A DNA stretch of 36,684 bases. It comes from Kiritimatiellia bacterium. GTDB lineage: Bacteria > Verrucomicrobiota > Kiritimatiellia > RFP12 > UBA3636. Below, piece after piece: positions 1 through 8,331 of this stretch. The position numbers were made by a program, and so were the translations under genes. The notes under the pieces are model-generated. The model did not search any database. It had not been told where the DNA came from and saw nothing but the letters and a program-made list of their open reading frames with translations. The stretch spans positions 1 through 36,684 of the forward strand of contig JAFUOX010000074.1 in the NCBI GenBank assembly GCA_017481725.1. The letters run 5' to 3'. Within the stretch, counting starts at the first letter, position 1. Every line of letters begins with the position of its first letter.

Positions 1-209
1 CTTTACAAGAAACTTTTCCTGTACTTTGAATCATTAATCCCCTTAAAAAAAACAATTCAAAAATCCATCAAATGAGACACCAAAATAATACTAAAAAAGA
101 CGATACAAAGCAATCGTTTAATATTGAAACTAGAAATAAATTAGAAGGCGCAATGTGTCATAATAAAAGACACCATAAATAAAACAATGCGCAATTTATC
201 AAGGTGTTT
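1..209. other. AT-rich non-coding region downstream of crcB
   Basis: I see no convincing gene here. The only structure is a weak inverted repeat, GTGTC at 155-159 and GACAC at 169-173 with a 9-nt AT-rich loop. It lies about 40 bp beyond the crcB stop on the minus strand and has no U-tract, so it is at best a weak transcript end. Confidence 0.5.
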
Positions 210-590
210 TTATGTAGGGAAGATTGTCTTGGTTAAAAGGAATCCACCTATTGCTGCTCCGATTCCTAAAGTATTCTGCAGTAATACATTAAGTAAAAAC
301 TTACTATACTGTGCATCTAATAAAAAGCGCGAGCTCTCTAATGCAAATGTACTAAATGTAGTAAAAGCACCAAGAAATCCCAAAAACAATACTGGGAAAT
401 ATGCCTCATAGGCTGAAAACTTACTTTTACACATTATAAAACAAAAGCCAGCAAGGAATGCACCAATAACATTTACCAAAAGCGTTCCCCACGGAAAATT
501 AGGAAACAATGCAGACATCCCTTTTACCATTGAATATCTAGCCAGTGTTCCTGCAACACCAGCCAAACTGATAAGCATAATTATTTTCAT
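210..590 (-). CDS. crcB: Fluoride ion channel CrcB/FluC
   Basis: Predicted inner-membrane fluoride exporter of the CrcB/Fluc family, which forms antiparallel dimers and removes cytoplasmic fluoride. The 126-residue length is typical. Visible marks are four hydrophobic segments, the pore-lining region WGTLLVNVIGAF (about residues 34-45, with the conserved Asn at 40), and the phenylalanine-rich signature GFLGAFTTFSTFALE (71-85) holding the Thr/Phe residues of the ion path. The ATG at 590 lies 8 bp after the stop of the small upstream gene, so the two are probably cotranscribed. The ribosome site is weak (AAGAAG-like). No fluoride riboswitch is visible in the leader of the upstream gene. The family assignment is secure; the operon link is inference. 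Confidence 0.93.
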   Translation of the reverse strand: MKIIMLISLAGVAGTLARYSMVKGMSALFPNFPWGTLLVNVIGAFLAGFCFIMCKSKFSAYEAYFPVLFLGFLGAFTTFSTFALESSRFLLDAQYSKFLLNVLLQNTLGIGAAIGGFLLTKTIFPT

Positions 591-598
591 AAATCAAA

Positions 599-913
599 TT
601 ACTTCTTGAACAATTTCTTTAGTTTAGTCCAAATACTTTCATAAACAATTTCTTCCCATTGAAAATCTTGAAGATATTGTCCATCTCCACGAAAATAAGA
701 TAAAAATGCAGCCTGAATTTTATCCTTTTCTATAGGTTCAGGGATTGCTCTATAGTTTTTCCCATTAGCACGATATTCTAAGCATCCCTCTGCAGTTTGA
801 ATAAAATCATCCCCATTATCCAAAACCACAAATTCAGTTTTTCCAATAGACTCAGCTTGAAGTGCTCTAATAATCTCAAGCTCACTTGCTATTTCTTTCC
901 CATCTATTTGCAT
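599..913 (-). CDS. Small conserved-looking protein of unknown function upstream of crcB
   Basis: I do not recognise this 104-residue protein. It is soluble and acidic, with no signal peptide or membrane segment and no cysteine pair; it ends in a lysine-rich amphipathic tail (TKLKKLFKK). The ATG at 913 is well supported by AAGGAG six bases upstream. It sits 8 bp before crcB on the same strand and about 160 bp after tRNA-Pro, so it probably shares a transcript with the fluoride channel. A link to fluoride is guilt by association only. Confidence 0.7.
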   Translation of the reverse strand: MQIDGKEIASELEIIRALQAESIGKTEFVVLDNGDDFIQTAEGCLEYRANGKNYRAIPEPIEKDKIQAAFLSYFRGDGQYLQDFQWEEIVYESIWTKLKKLFKK

Positions 914-1073
914 TTATAACTCCTTAGATTGTCGCCACCTACATTATGAATGAATTCTTAAGCTCCTTGAATCTCTCAACATAAGTCTTCTATTGAACAA
1001 AACTCAAGGTCTTATACCTAACAGAAAACACCTATCATACAACACTTCGCCAGACAATTTCTTGCAATGCAAA

Positions 1074-1150
1074 TGGTCGGGGTGACGGGATTCGAACCCG
1101 TGACCTTTTGGTCCCGAACCAAACGCGCTACCAGTCTGCGCTACACCCCG
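1074..1150 (-). tRNA. tRNA-Pro (anticodon CGG)
   Basis: The minus strand folds into a complete cloverleaf. The acceptor stem is CGGGGTG/CACCCCG, the D arm contains GCGC AGACTGGTA GCGC, and the anticodon stem TTTGG/CCAAA encloses loop TTCGGGA, giving anticodon CGG, which reads CCG (proline). The T arm is ACGGG TTCGAAT CCCGT. The discriminator A and the CCA end are encoded in the DNA (1074-1076). It lies 22 bp downstream of the RNase R stop on the same strand and may be processed from that transcript. Confidence 0.97.
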
Positions 1151-1172
1151 AAATAAATTTTATTTAAGATGA

Positions 1173-3329
1173 CTAACGGCGATGCTTGCCACCCTTGTGC
1201 TTATCACGCTTACTGTGCTTAGTTTCAAATTTGGAAGCAAATTTGCCTTTGCGTCCATTTTCTTTTAACTTACGACCGCCCTTTAAAGCACTTGACCGCT
1301 CACCCTCTGTAGAAAGAACGGTGCGAGCTTTTGACACATCACCATCAGACACAAGAGCAAAATCAACCTTGCGCTCCTCAAAGTTTATCTTGATTGGATA
1401 AACCTTCAAGGTATCGCCTGCTGCAAATGATGTTCCACCACCTACAAGACACTCACGATTTTTGTCATACCGTAGGAATGCATTTGAAAGCATTGAGGCA
1501 TGGATCATTCCGCTAATCTGCAAATCTGGAAGCTCAACAAATACACCAAACTCTGCCACGCGCACAATCACTGCTTCAAACTCATGGCTGCCTATTTTAT
1601 CCTCTTGCGAAACTAGCTGTTCAAGATAGCGGTACTTCTTGATTTCAATCAAATCACGAGAAGCCATTTCTGCATTATATTCTGTGGCTGTTGAAGAAGC
1701 CGCTATAGCCATTAGCTCATCCTTTGATGGCTGGCGTTCTCCAAGCAACAAAGCTGCCAGCTGTCGGTGTGAAATCAAGTCTGGATAACGGCGAATAGGA
1801 GATGTAAAATGGCTATAATAACGCTTTGCCAATCCGAAATGACCTTCATTTTCTGCACTATATTCTGCTCTCTTCATACTGCGCAGCACTAGTGTAGAAA
1901 CAAAATACTGTAGAGGAGAGTCCTCAACTGCCTTTAGGAGTCGAACAAGATTTCGGGTGTCATTCAAATCGCCAGCCATAATTCCAAGCATTGTAAGGGA
2001 AGCAGAAAGCTCCTCAAGCTTCTCCTCATCAGGCTTGTCGTGGAAGCGTGCAATATATGGAAGCTTTTTAGTTGAGAGCTCCATTGCAACAACTTCATTT
2101 GCTGCAACCATTGCCTCCTCCACAAGCTCATGTGCTGGGAAGTGTGGTGCAGGGCGAATGCCAACCATCTCATCATTTTCCATCAATATTTCAAGCTCAG
2201 GTGCAGAAATATTTAAAGAAAGCTTCTTAAAGCGAATTGCACGTAGCTGCTGCGAAAGCTTGTTTATTTCTACAACGAGGCGTCGCCCCTCAGCATCACC
2301 AATATCGCACTCTCCATTCGTATCAATCATCTCTTGGGCTTGCTCATAGGTAAGTCTAAGCTTGGAACGAATTATTGATTTAGAGAAGCTCCGCTTTAAA
2401 ATAATTCCTTCTGCATTAAATGTGATAAACACAGAAAATGCCAGCCTATCCTCATTAGGAACAAGGCTACAAACGCCATTAGAAAGCTGCTCAGGAAGCA
2501 TAGGGATAACTTGGTCAACAAAGTAAACACTTGTGCCGCGTTTACGAGCCTCGCGATCTAGCTCTGAGCCCGGTATGACATAATGCGACACATCAGCAAT
2601 ATGTACACCAAGCACCCTATTGCCCTCAGAATCTATTTCAAGAGACAAAGCATCATCAAAATCCTTTGCTGTGGCAGGATCTATTGTAAAAATGTACTTA
2701 TCTCGCAAATCCATGCGTTGATCATGGTCCTCGAGCTTTGCAGAAACCTCCTCTGCCTCGCTGATAACCTGATCAGGAAAATCTCGCTCAAGCGCATATT
2801 GAGTCATCACTGAAATTGTATCAAGCGATGGATTGCTTGCTGGACCTATAACTGAGACAAGCTCTGCATCTGGATTGAAATATGGATTATCCCACGCTTT
2901 GAAACGAACTACAATTCTATCGCCAGGCTTTGCATTTCCTACATCCTCAAGATTGAATGTATGCTTATAGGTCGGTGTTATTGGGACTGCTGTCCAAAGC
3001 TCACCATTTTGCTCTAATGTGCAAACAATATTGCGTGTAGCACGCTCAACCACGCGAAGTATGCGACCCGTTGGGCGCTTAACCCCACGGAAAGGCAATG
3101 TCATCAGTACTTCAACCTTATCTCCTGTCAAAGCGGTTCCTACATCACGAGCCATAATCATTACATCCTCGCCACCTCCATCAGGAGTGACAAAGCCATT
3201 ACCACCTCGTGTCAATGAAATGGTGCCAATAAATTCTGTTGGATGCGAGGTTTTTTGAGGCTGCTCAAAAGCAACACCTCTGCGCCTACCTTGCCCCTTA
3301 ACAGCGCCTTTCATTTTGAATTTACTCAT
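1173..3329 (-). CDS. rnr: Ribonuclease R (3'-5' exoribonuclease)
   Basis: Processive 3'-5' exoribonuclease of the RNase II/R family, able to degrade structured RNA; it acts in mRNA decay and rRNA/tRNA quality control. The 718 residues carry a short basic N-terminus, cold-shock-like OB regions (about 30-165), and the RNB catalytic core with the metal-binding aspartate cluster DPATAKDFDDA (217-227). An S1 RNA-binding domain follows (about 590-670, including FEAVIVRVAEFGVFVEL), then a lysine/arginine-rich tail as in many RNase R proteins. The ATG at 3329 has AAAGGAG 8 nt upstream. The start overlaps the end of rsmI by 8 bp, indicating coupled translation. tRNA-Pro follows immediately. Confidence 0.96.
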   Translation of the reverse strand: MSKFKMKGAVKGQGRRRGVAFEQPQKTSHPTEFIGTISLTRGGNGFVTPDGGGEDVMIMARDVGTALTGDKVEVLMTLPFRGVKRPTGRILRVVERATRNIVCTLEQNGELWTAVPITPTYKHTFNLEDVGNAKPGDRIVVRFKAWDNPYFNPDAELVSVIGPASNPSLDTISVMTQYALERDFPDQVISEAEEVSAKLEDHDQRMDLRDKYIFTIDPATAKDFDDALSLEIDSEGNRVLGVHIADVSHYVIPGSELDREARKRGTSVYFVDQVIPMLPEQLSNGVCSLVPNEDRLAFSVFITFNAEGIILKRSFSKSIIRSKLRLTYEQAQEMIDTNGECDIGDAEGRRLVVEINKLSQQLRAIRFKKLSLNISAPELEILMENDEMVGIRPAPHFPAHELVEEAMVAANEVVAMELSTKKLPYIARFHDKPDEEKLEELSASLTMLGIMAGDLNDTRNLVRLLKAVEDSPLQYFVSTLVLRSMKRAEYSAENEGHFGLAKRYYSHFTSPIRRYPDLISHRQLAALLLGERQPSKDELMAIAASSTATEYNAEMASRDLIEIKKYRYLEQLVSQEDKIGSHEFEAVIVRVAEFGVFVELPDLQISGMIHASMLSNAFLRYDKNRECLVGGGTSFAAGDTLKVYPIKINFEERKVDFALVSDGDVSKARTVLSTEGERSSALKGGRKLKENGRKGKFASKFETKHSKRDKHKGGKHRR

Positions 3330-4017
3330 CGTTTTGGCTCCTTTTCTCGCGACGTTTACCTTCTATAACTATAGAAACCTCACCCTTGATTTTTACTCCT
3401 TCGAATTTTTCAATTAACGAAGACAAAGGGCCGCGCTCTATTCGTTCATGTAGCTTTGTCAGTTCCATACATACAGCAGCATTTCTATCACCAAGTGCTT
3501 CTAATGCTGCTTTAAGAGTTGGACTAACGCGGAATGGAGATTCAAATAAAATCATTGTATGTGGGAGCTCTGCCTCATCAGCAAAAAAACGATGCAAAGC
3601 ACCTGGCTTACGTGGAGGGAAGCCCTTAAAGGTCCAGCTTGAGGTTGGGAGACCAGACATAATAAGTGAAATATTTACTGCACTTGCTCCAGGTATCACA
3701 GTAAGTTCAAGTCCCTCTGCAACAGCTGAGCGTACAAGCCTAAAGCCAGGGTCGCTGATAGCTGGATAGCCACCATCAGAGCACAGTGCCACATCTACCC
3801 CACTCTTCAACAAGCCAATAATTCTATTGCCTGCAAATTCTTCATTACCCTCACGATAGGAAATCATTTCAGGTCTGGGAATTTCGAGAGATGAGAGCAA
3901 CTGCCAAGTGCGACGAGTATCTTCACATGCAATAACAGAGACACTTTTCAAAACTTCAATTGCACGAGAAGATATATCTCCTAAGTTACCAATTGGTGTT
4001 GCAACAATATATAACAT
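3322..4017 (-). CDS. rsmI: 16S rRNA (cytidine-1402-2'-O)-methyltransferase RsmI
   Basis: SAM-dependent tetrapyrrole-methylase-fold enzyme that 2'-O-methylates C1402 in the ribosomal decoding centre. Family motifs are visible: N-terminal YIVATPIGNLGD (3-14), ACEDTRRT (30-37), SDGGYPAISDPG (80-91; the usual form is SDAGTPxISDPG, so A and T are replaced by G and Y), and VIPGASAV (108-115). At 231 residues it is shorter than E. coli RsmI (about 286) and lacks most of the C-terminal extension, a form seen in several phyla. The ATG at 4017 follows GAGGA. First gene of a two-gene rsmI-rnr unit with an extended -10 promoter upstream. Confidence 0.93.
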   Translation of the reverse strand: MLYIVATPIGNLGDISSRAIEVLKSVSVIACEDTRRTWQLLSSLEIPRPEMISYREGNEEFAGNRIIGLLKSGVDVALCSDGGYPAISDPGFRLVRSAVAEGLELTVIPGASAVNISLIMSGLPTSSWTFKGFPPRKPGALHRFFADEAELPHTMILFESPFRVSPTLKAALEALGDRNAAVCMELTKLHERIERGPLSSLIEKFEGVKIKGEVSIVIEGKRREKRSQNDE

Positions 4018-4072
4018 AAAAAATCCTCAAAATTTATCAAAAGTATTTACTCTTCTAAAATCATATATTTGT

Positions 4073-4081
4073 ATTATACCA
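4073..4081 (-). promoter_or_regulatory. Extended -10 promoter for rsmI-rnr
   Basis: On the minus strand TGGTATAAT is an extended -10 (TGn plus perfect TATAAT) about 55 bp upstream of the rsmI ATG. The -35 is poor (TTTATT-like at about 18 bp), as expected for extended -10 promoters. It lies directly downstream of the repeat-protein gene, so rsmI-rnr need not depend on read-through. Confidence 0.55.
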
Positions 4082-4113
4082 CTTTTATTAAAATGGAATA
4101 AAGAAATTAATTT

Positions 4114-4599
4114 TCAGAATGCCATTGGGAAAAAATTATATACAATAAACATTACTAAACCTGGTGTCAGTTCATATTCTGAAGAGAAAGTGAAGATACA
4201 ATCAGACCAATTGGTGCTATTTCCTTTATAAAGGCGTCCATCCTTATATGTTGCCACACAATCCGACCAATTACTACTTGTCCCTTTATAGACTTTACCA
4301 TTATTAAATGTAGCAATACAACTAGACCAGTTAGAGCTAGCACCTTTATATAGTCTATTCTCTCTATAGGTGGCTATACAATCAGACCAATTAGAGCTAG
4401 TGCCTGAATAGAATGAACCACCTTTATAAGTTGCTATACAATCTGACCAGTTAGAGCTTGCTCCTTTATAAATTTTACCTTCATTATATGTGGCAACACA
4501 GTTAGACCAATTGGAGCTCGCCCCCTTGTAAATTAATATTTTAGCATTTGCTCCAAGCATGACAAACACCATAAACGCCATCATTAAAATTGTTTTCAT
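4114..4599 (-). CDS. Secreted protein of six 20-residue YKGxSSNWSDCxATY repeats
   Basis: Predicted exported protein of about 161 residues. A hydrophobic signal peptide (ILMMAFMVFVMLGANA) is followed by six tandem 20-residue units on the pattern hYKGxSSNWSDChATYxxGx, each with one cysteine. A hydrophobic tail (LVMFIVYNFF) starts with ELTPG. The DNA period is exactly 60 bp. Residues are conserved while codons differ (Ser-Ser as AGC-TCC, AGC-TCT or AGT-AGT; Asn as AAT or AAC), so the repeats are old and held by protein-level selection. Short aromatic beta repeats of this kind resemble the small beta-propeller-like '4-fold beta flower' type, an inference from pattern only. GGAG lies 5 nt before the ATG at 4599; an adjacent ATG at 4602 is closer than ideal. 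Function unknown. Confidence 0.8.
   Translation of the reverse strand: MKTILMMAFMVFVMLGANAKILIYKGASSNWSNCVATYNEGKIYKGASSNWSDCIATYKGGSFYSGTSSNWSDCIATYRENRLYKGASSNWSSCIATFNNGKVYKGTSSNWSDCVATYKDGRLYKGNSTNWSDCIFTFSSEYELTPGLVMFIVYNFFPMAF
4190..4535 (-). repeat. Six 60-bp in-frame tandem repeats
   Basis: On the plus strand the motif ATCAGACCAAT and its variants recur at 4201, 4261, 4321, 4381, 4441 and 4501, exactly 60 bp apart. All units are coding and in frame (20 codons). Synonymous divergence between units rules out very recent expansion. Confidence 0.95.
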
Positions 4600-4608
4600 C
4601 ATATCTCC

Positions 4609-4627
4609 TTTTAACTAGTAGTTAAAA
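4609..4627. promoter_or_regulatory. Inverted repeat abutting the ribosome binding site of the repeat protein
   Basis: TTTTAACTAGTAGTTAAAA reads as a 9-bp inverted repeat around one G (as RNA, 7 bp with a 5-nt loop). It sits 6 bp beyond the stop of the GH28-like gene, and its 3' arm on the minus strand runs directly into AAGGAG of the repeat-protein gene. It could be an operator, an RNA element masking the ribosome site, or a weak intergenic hairpin. No function is shown. Confidence 0.4.
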
Positions 4628-4633
4628 TCAGTA

Positions 4634-5878
4634 TTAACCGATAATTTTAAAATCAGTATTGTTCATACAAACATTAGCATACTTAATTGTCAAGCTATGT
4701 GGCAATGTGTCATGATGGAAAAGCGATCCATGATTTTTTCCATCATTAACAGCTTCAAAATTTAATTGTTCAAATGTGCAATTGGAAAAATATATATCTT
4801 GCAATACAGCATCCTTTCTACCGACAATATGAGGCATTCTAAAGCCAGATGCATGAATATTGTTAAAATATAGTCCTTTGATGCCTGCATACATTGTATT
4901 TTCATGTTCCCCAACATTAATATGAATTAGAGAATCATATCCTTTTTGCATAACAATATTATTAAAACTTAAATTTTCAATTCTTGTTGCCTCTACACCC
5001 TGATCTGGCCAGCGTTCAGAGCTTGAATTTACGGGCAGACTAATAGAAACGCCTGTTGTGCAATCTGTCATTGTAAGATTTGAAAAATTACAATTTCTAA
5101 TTACGCCATCATTAAGCCAAGCTATGCGAATACCTGCTGCGAGAGAATGAAGATTACAATTTGCAATAGTAATATTTTCACAAATTTTCTTCTCTTTCAA
5201 TGATGCATTATTAGCACGAACAACCAATGTATCATCTGAGCAAGTTAGATTACAATCTGAAACACATACATTTCTGCTAGAATTTATATGAATGCCATCA
5301 TTATTTGGCATATCTAAATCACACTCAACTTTAATTCCACGAATATTTACATAATCACAATCATGAATCCAGAAAGTCCACCCTGCCACCTCATTAACAT
5401 AAAAGGAATCTTCTATTTTTACATTTTTGCAGCCAGTAAAAAACACGATACGTGGGGGTGTTGGTTTATCGACGCGCTTGTATGGCATATAGTAGTTATC
5501 TACCTTTTCTACAAATTTTTCTCCAGAGCAATATATTTTACCCATACCTGTGATGGCAATATTTTCACATTCATCAGCCAAAATAAAGCATGCATTTCTG
5601 CCACGAGGAAGCATTTTTGTATCTATATGCTTTATATCGTTTTCTGGAAAATCCTCAATTTCTTTAGAACCTACAAGTATCGCATTTCCTTCTATGTGCA
5701 GTTCAACAAAGCTTTTAAGAAAAATAGTTCCTGAGACATAATATCCATTTTGAATTACAACTCTGCCACCACCAGCTTCATAGCAAGCATCTATCGCCTT
5801 TTGAATACTGCTAGTGTTAAGTGTTTTATTATCACCTATGGCACCAAAATCACGAACATCAAATATATTATCTTTCAT
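4634..5878 (-). CDS. GH28-like (polygalacturonase-family) right-handed beta-helix protein
   Basis: A 414-residue protein of the pectin-lyase-like beta-helix fold. It opens with the GH28 N-terminal element FDVRDFGAIGD (6-16) and AIDAC...GGGRVVIQNGYYVSG (28-50), followed by many helix coils. GH28 carboxylate motifs are partly kept: NNDGIH (192-197, usually NTDG) and SDD (214-216, usually GDD/QDD). The GHG histidine is replaced by SLAAGIRIAW (245-254), and no RIK motif is seen. No signal peptide, so it may act in the cytoplasm on oligosaccharides. The ATG at 5878 is chosen because AGGGGAG sits just upstream; a TTG at 5893 lies before that site. Substrate unknown; a divergent glycosidase or an inactive member are both possible. 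Confidence 0.85.
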   Translation of the reverse strand: MKDNIFDVRDFGAIGDNKTLNTSSIQKAIDACYEAGGGRVVIQNGYYVSGTIFLKSFVELHIEGNAILVGSKEIEDFPENDIKHIDTKMLPRGRNACFILADECENIAITGMGKIYCSGEKFVEKVDNYYMPYKRVDKPTPPRIVFFTGCKNVKIEDSFYVNEVAGWTFWIHDCDYVNIRGIKVECDLDMPNNDGIHINSSRNVCVSDCNLTCSDDTLVVRANNASLKEKKICENITIANCNLHSLAAGIRIAWLNDGVIRNCNFSNLTMTDCTTGVSISLPVNSSSERWPDQGVEATRIENLSFNNIVMQKGYDSLIHINVGEHENTMYAGIKGLYFNNIHASGFRMPHIVGRKDAVLQDIYFSNCTFEQLNFEAVNDGKNHGSLFHHDTLPHSLTIKYANVCMNNTDFKIIG

Positions 5879-5901
5879 AAGCTCCCCTCGCAAGCAACTT
5901 A

Positions 5902-5931
5902 ATTATACCATAAAATTAGAAGTTTATTCAA
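5902..5931 (-). promoter_or_regulatory. Sigma70-type promoter for the GH28-like gene
   Basis: On the minus strand: -35 TTGAAT (5926-5931), 18-bp spacer, perfect -10 TATAAT (5902-5907), with TGG just before the -10 (extended -10). The transcript start would fall about 15-20 bp before the ATG at 5878, giving a very short leader. Confidence 0.65.
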
Positions 5932-6188
5932 CAATCAACACACAGCTCTGGCAAATGGGAAAATTGCACAATTAAATTTAAATATAAAAGTGGGTATTCC
6001 CGCTAATAAATATAAAGAGCTATAGCATCTCTAGCAGTGAACACACATCACCAAAAAACCACGAAAGTCATTCTTGTCTTTAGTTGACCTTATGATTTAC
6101 TAATCAAAGAGTATCGTACACAGTAATTTTGTGGAAAATCAGATGTGTCAATAGCTTCATATTTTAGAATTAAGAGAGCATAAAAAAA
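5932..6188. other. Intergenic region between Uup and the GH28-like gene
   Basis: AT-rich and without a convincing ORF. Beyond the promoter at 5902-5931 I see no clear terminator hairpin for the Uup gene that ends at 6189. Confidence 0.5.
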
Positions 6189-7985
6189 TTATTTTGCAGA
6201 CTCACGTTCCGCCAATTCTGCCCATCTGTCGACTAATTGCTCTAGCTGTTGCTCGAGATCTGCTAGCTTTTGAGTTTTTTCAACCGCCTCTGCTGGTTTA
6301 GAAACAAAAAGCTGAGGGTCATCAATTTCCTGCTTCAATTTTGTTATTTCAAGTTCAAGTGCATCAATCTTTTCTGGCAGGGCTGCAAGCTCACGAGTTT
6401 CCATGTACCCAAGCCTATTTGATTTCTTTTTCTCTTGAGGAAGCTTAGCTACAGCACTCTGCTCTACCCTCTGCTTTTCTTGCTCAGCCTTTTCCTCAAC
6501 CTTACGTTGGCGAAGCCAATCCTCGTAGCCACCAGGAAACATTCCCACAGAACCATCACCTTCAAGCACGAAAGATGATGTAACAACATTATCCAAAAAT
6601 GTTCTATCGTGGCTTACTAGAATCAAAGTACCACCATAATTCAGAAGCTGCTCTTCAAGAAGCTCCAAAGTCTCAATATCCAAATCATTTGTAGGCTCAT
6701 CCATAATCAAAAGATTACCAGGATTTAAGAAAAGCTTTGCAAGAATCAAGCGAGCACGCTCACCTCCAGACAAAGCTTTAACTGGACATTTAGCGCGTTC
6801 TGGCGTAAATAAAAAATCCTGTAAATAGCTAAAGACATGGCGACTTACACCATTAACAACAACCTGGTCTTTGCCCTCTGCAAGATTACTAATAACTGTA
6901 CCTTCTCTATCAAGAGAAGCATGGAGCTGGTCAAACATTGCCAACTCAACTCGGCTCCCAAGCTCCACCTCTCCTGAGGTTGGCTTAAGTGCACCAGCAA
7001 GAAGCTTTAATAAAGTTGTCTTACCAGTTCCATTTTTTCCAATAATACCAACACGTTCTCCACGAAGTATATTACTAGTAAACTCTTTAATTATTGGCTG
7101 CATACCAGGATATGCAAAGGATAAATTCTTTATCTTCGCCACCTGCATACCACTGCTAGAAGCATTACCTATTTGCAGTTTACTAACACCAGATTGTTGG
7201 CGACGCATTTTAAACTCCTCGCGGAGCTTACGCAGGGCCTCGACGCGGCCCTCATTACGTGTGGTTCTAGCCTTTACGCCACGGCGTATCCATGCCTCTT
7301 CCTTTTCCAGCTTCTTGCCTTTTCTTGTCCAATAGACCTCTTCGTCAGCAAGTAATTCCGCCTTGCGTTTAAGGAATGTTTTATAATCACAATCCCAGCC
7401 AGCAAGTCTTCCTCTATCTAAATCAAGTATACGCTTTGCTGTTTTTTGCAGGAATGCACGATCATGAGTTACAAACAGACACGCACAACGTAGCTTTGAA
7501 AGTACACCTTCAAGAAAAATGATTGACTCAATATCAAGGTGATTTGTGGGCTCATCAAGGAGCAACAGCTGAGGATCTGTCGCTAAAGCAGCCGCAAGAC
7601 GTACACGACGGCGCATTCCTCCAGAAAGGCTATTAAATTCTGCATTTGCATCTAATCCGAGAAGCGTTATATATCGGGCAGCTAATGGTGTAACAACACC
7701 ATCAACTAGGGGCAAATCCCTAGAGACAATATCCATTACAGTGCCAGGAGTATCTCCAGGCACATCTTGAGAGAGAAAAGCAGTTCGCAAATTTGGGGCA
7801 CGAATTATTTCACCAGAATCTGGTTCAATAATGCCAGCAGCTAGTTTAAGAAGAGTGGATTTGCCTTCTCCATTTCTACCTGTAATGCAGGAGCGCTCAC
7901 CCTCCTCTACTGAGAAGGTGACATCCTCAAGAATGGAAGGGCCTCCAAAGCCAATATTTATATTTCGAAAAGTAATTAAAGCCAT
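6189..7985 (-). CDS. uup: ABC-F family ATPase, Uup-like
   Basis: Soluble ABC-F protein with two nucleotide-binding domains and no membrane segments; the family works on ribosomes, and Uup is also tied to transposon precise excision and replication/ribosome stress. NBD1: Walker A GRNGEGKST (36-44), signature LSGGMRRRVRL (120-130), Walker B LLLLDEPTNHLD (140-151). NBD2: Walker A GKNGTGKTT, signature LSGGERARL, Walker B LLIMDEPTNDLD. The linker between them is rich in Arg/Lys, and the last 70 residues form a coiled coil (KIDALELEITKLKQEI...), the Uup C-terminal DNA-binding-like domain. Length 598. No strong ribosome site precedes the ATG at 7985. Stands alone, divergent from the next gene. Confidence 0.92.
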   Translation of the reverse strand: MALITFRNINIGFGGPSILEDVTFSVEEGERSCITGRNGEGKSTLLKLAAGIIEPDSGEIIRAPNLRTAFLSQDVPGDTPGTVMDIVSRDLPLVDGVVTPLAARYITLLGLDANAEFNSLSGGMRRRVRLAAALATDPQLLLLDEPTNHLDIESIIFLEGVLSKLRCACLFVTHDRAFLQKTAKRILDLDRGRLAGWDCDYKTFLKRKAELLADEEVYWTRKGKKLEKEEAWIRRGVKARTTRNEGRVEALRKLREEFKMRRQQSGVSKLQIGNASSSGMQVAKIKNLSFAYPGMQPIIKEFTSNILRGERVGIIGKNGTGKTTLLKLLAGALKPTSGEVELGSRVELAMFDQLHASLDREGTVISNLAEGKDQVVVNGVSRHVFSYLQDFLFTPERAKCPVKALSGGERARLILAKLFLNPGNLLIMDEPTNDLDIETLELLEEQLLNYGGTLILVSHDRTFLDNVVTSSFVLEGDGSVGMFPGGYEDWLRQRKVEEKAEQEKQRVEQSAVAKLPQEKKKSNRLGYMETRELAALPEKIDALELEITKLKQEIDDPQLFVSKPAEAVEKTQKLADLEQQLEQLVDRWAELAERESAK

Positions 7986-8331
7986 AAAATCAAAATTTGT
8001 AGTTCAGTTGAATTAATAATTTAGCAAAAGTACTTTACATTGTCAAAGAGATGGTTGCACGGAATAAAATTAAGTCATAATTATGCATTTTCTATTGGCA
8101 TTGCATAAATATTTCAGGATTCATTTTATAAATTCAAGAGCAACAACCACACCAATTTATATAAATAAGTAAAGAAAAAATCTTGCAAAAGTCGCAAAAA
8201 TATGTAACAATAGGCACATAAAAGATGGGACTACATTATATTGATTTAACGCATTTTTACCCAAAAAAGCACATGATATTATTAAATAATCAAATGGTTC
8301 CAATATTTTATACATGAAGAAAGGAATTTAT
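7986..8331. other. Divergent intergenic region
   Basis: A 346-bp AT-rich gap between two divergent genes, so it must hold both promoters. No perfect -10/-35 pair stands out, though TTGCAA near 8183 is a possible -35. No RNA gene or riboswitch is visible. Confidence 0.4.

Noticed and set aside
914..1073. Possible fluoride riboswitch upstream of the crcB unit
   Set aside because: The leader lacks the conserved fluoride-aptamer layout (GGNGATGG start, pseudoknot and downstream pairing). A GGTGGCGAC word near 930 is not enough.
1957..2349. Plus-strand ORF opposite rnr (130 codons)
   Set aside because: It is a serine-rich shadow of the rnr gene in the reverse frame, with no ribosome site and no recognisable domain.
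4190..4535. CRISPR-like 60-bp repeats
   Set aside because: The repeats are in frame, codon-diverged and part of one secreted protein.
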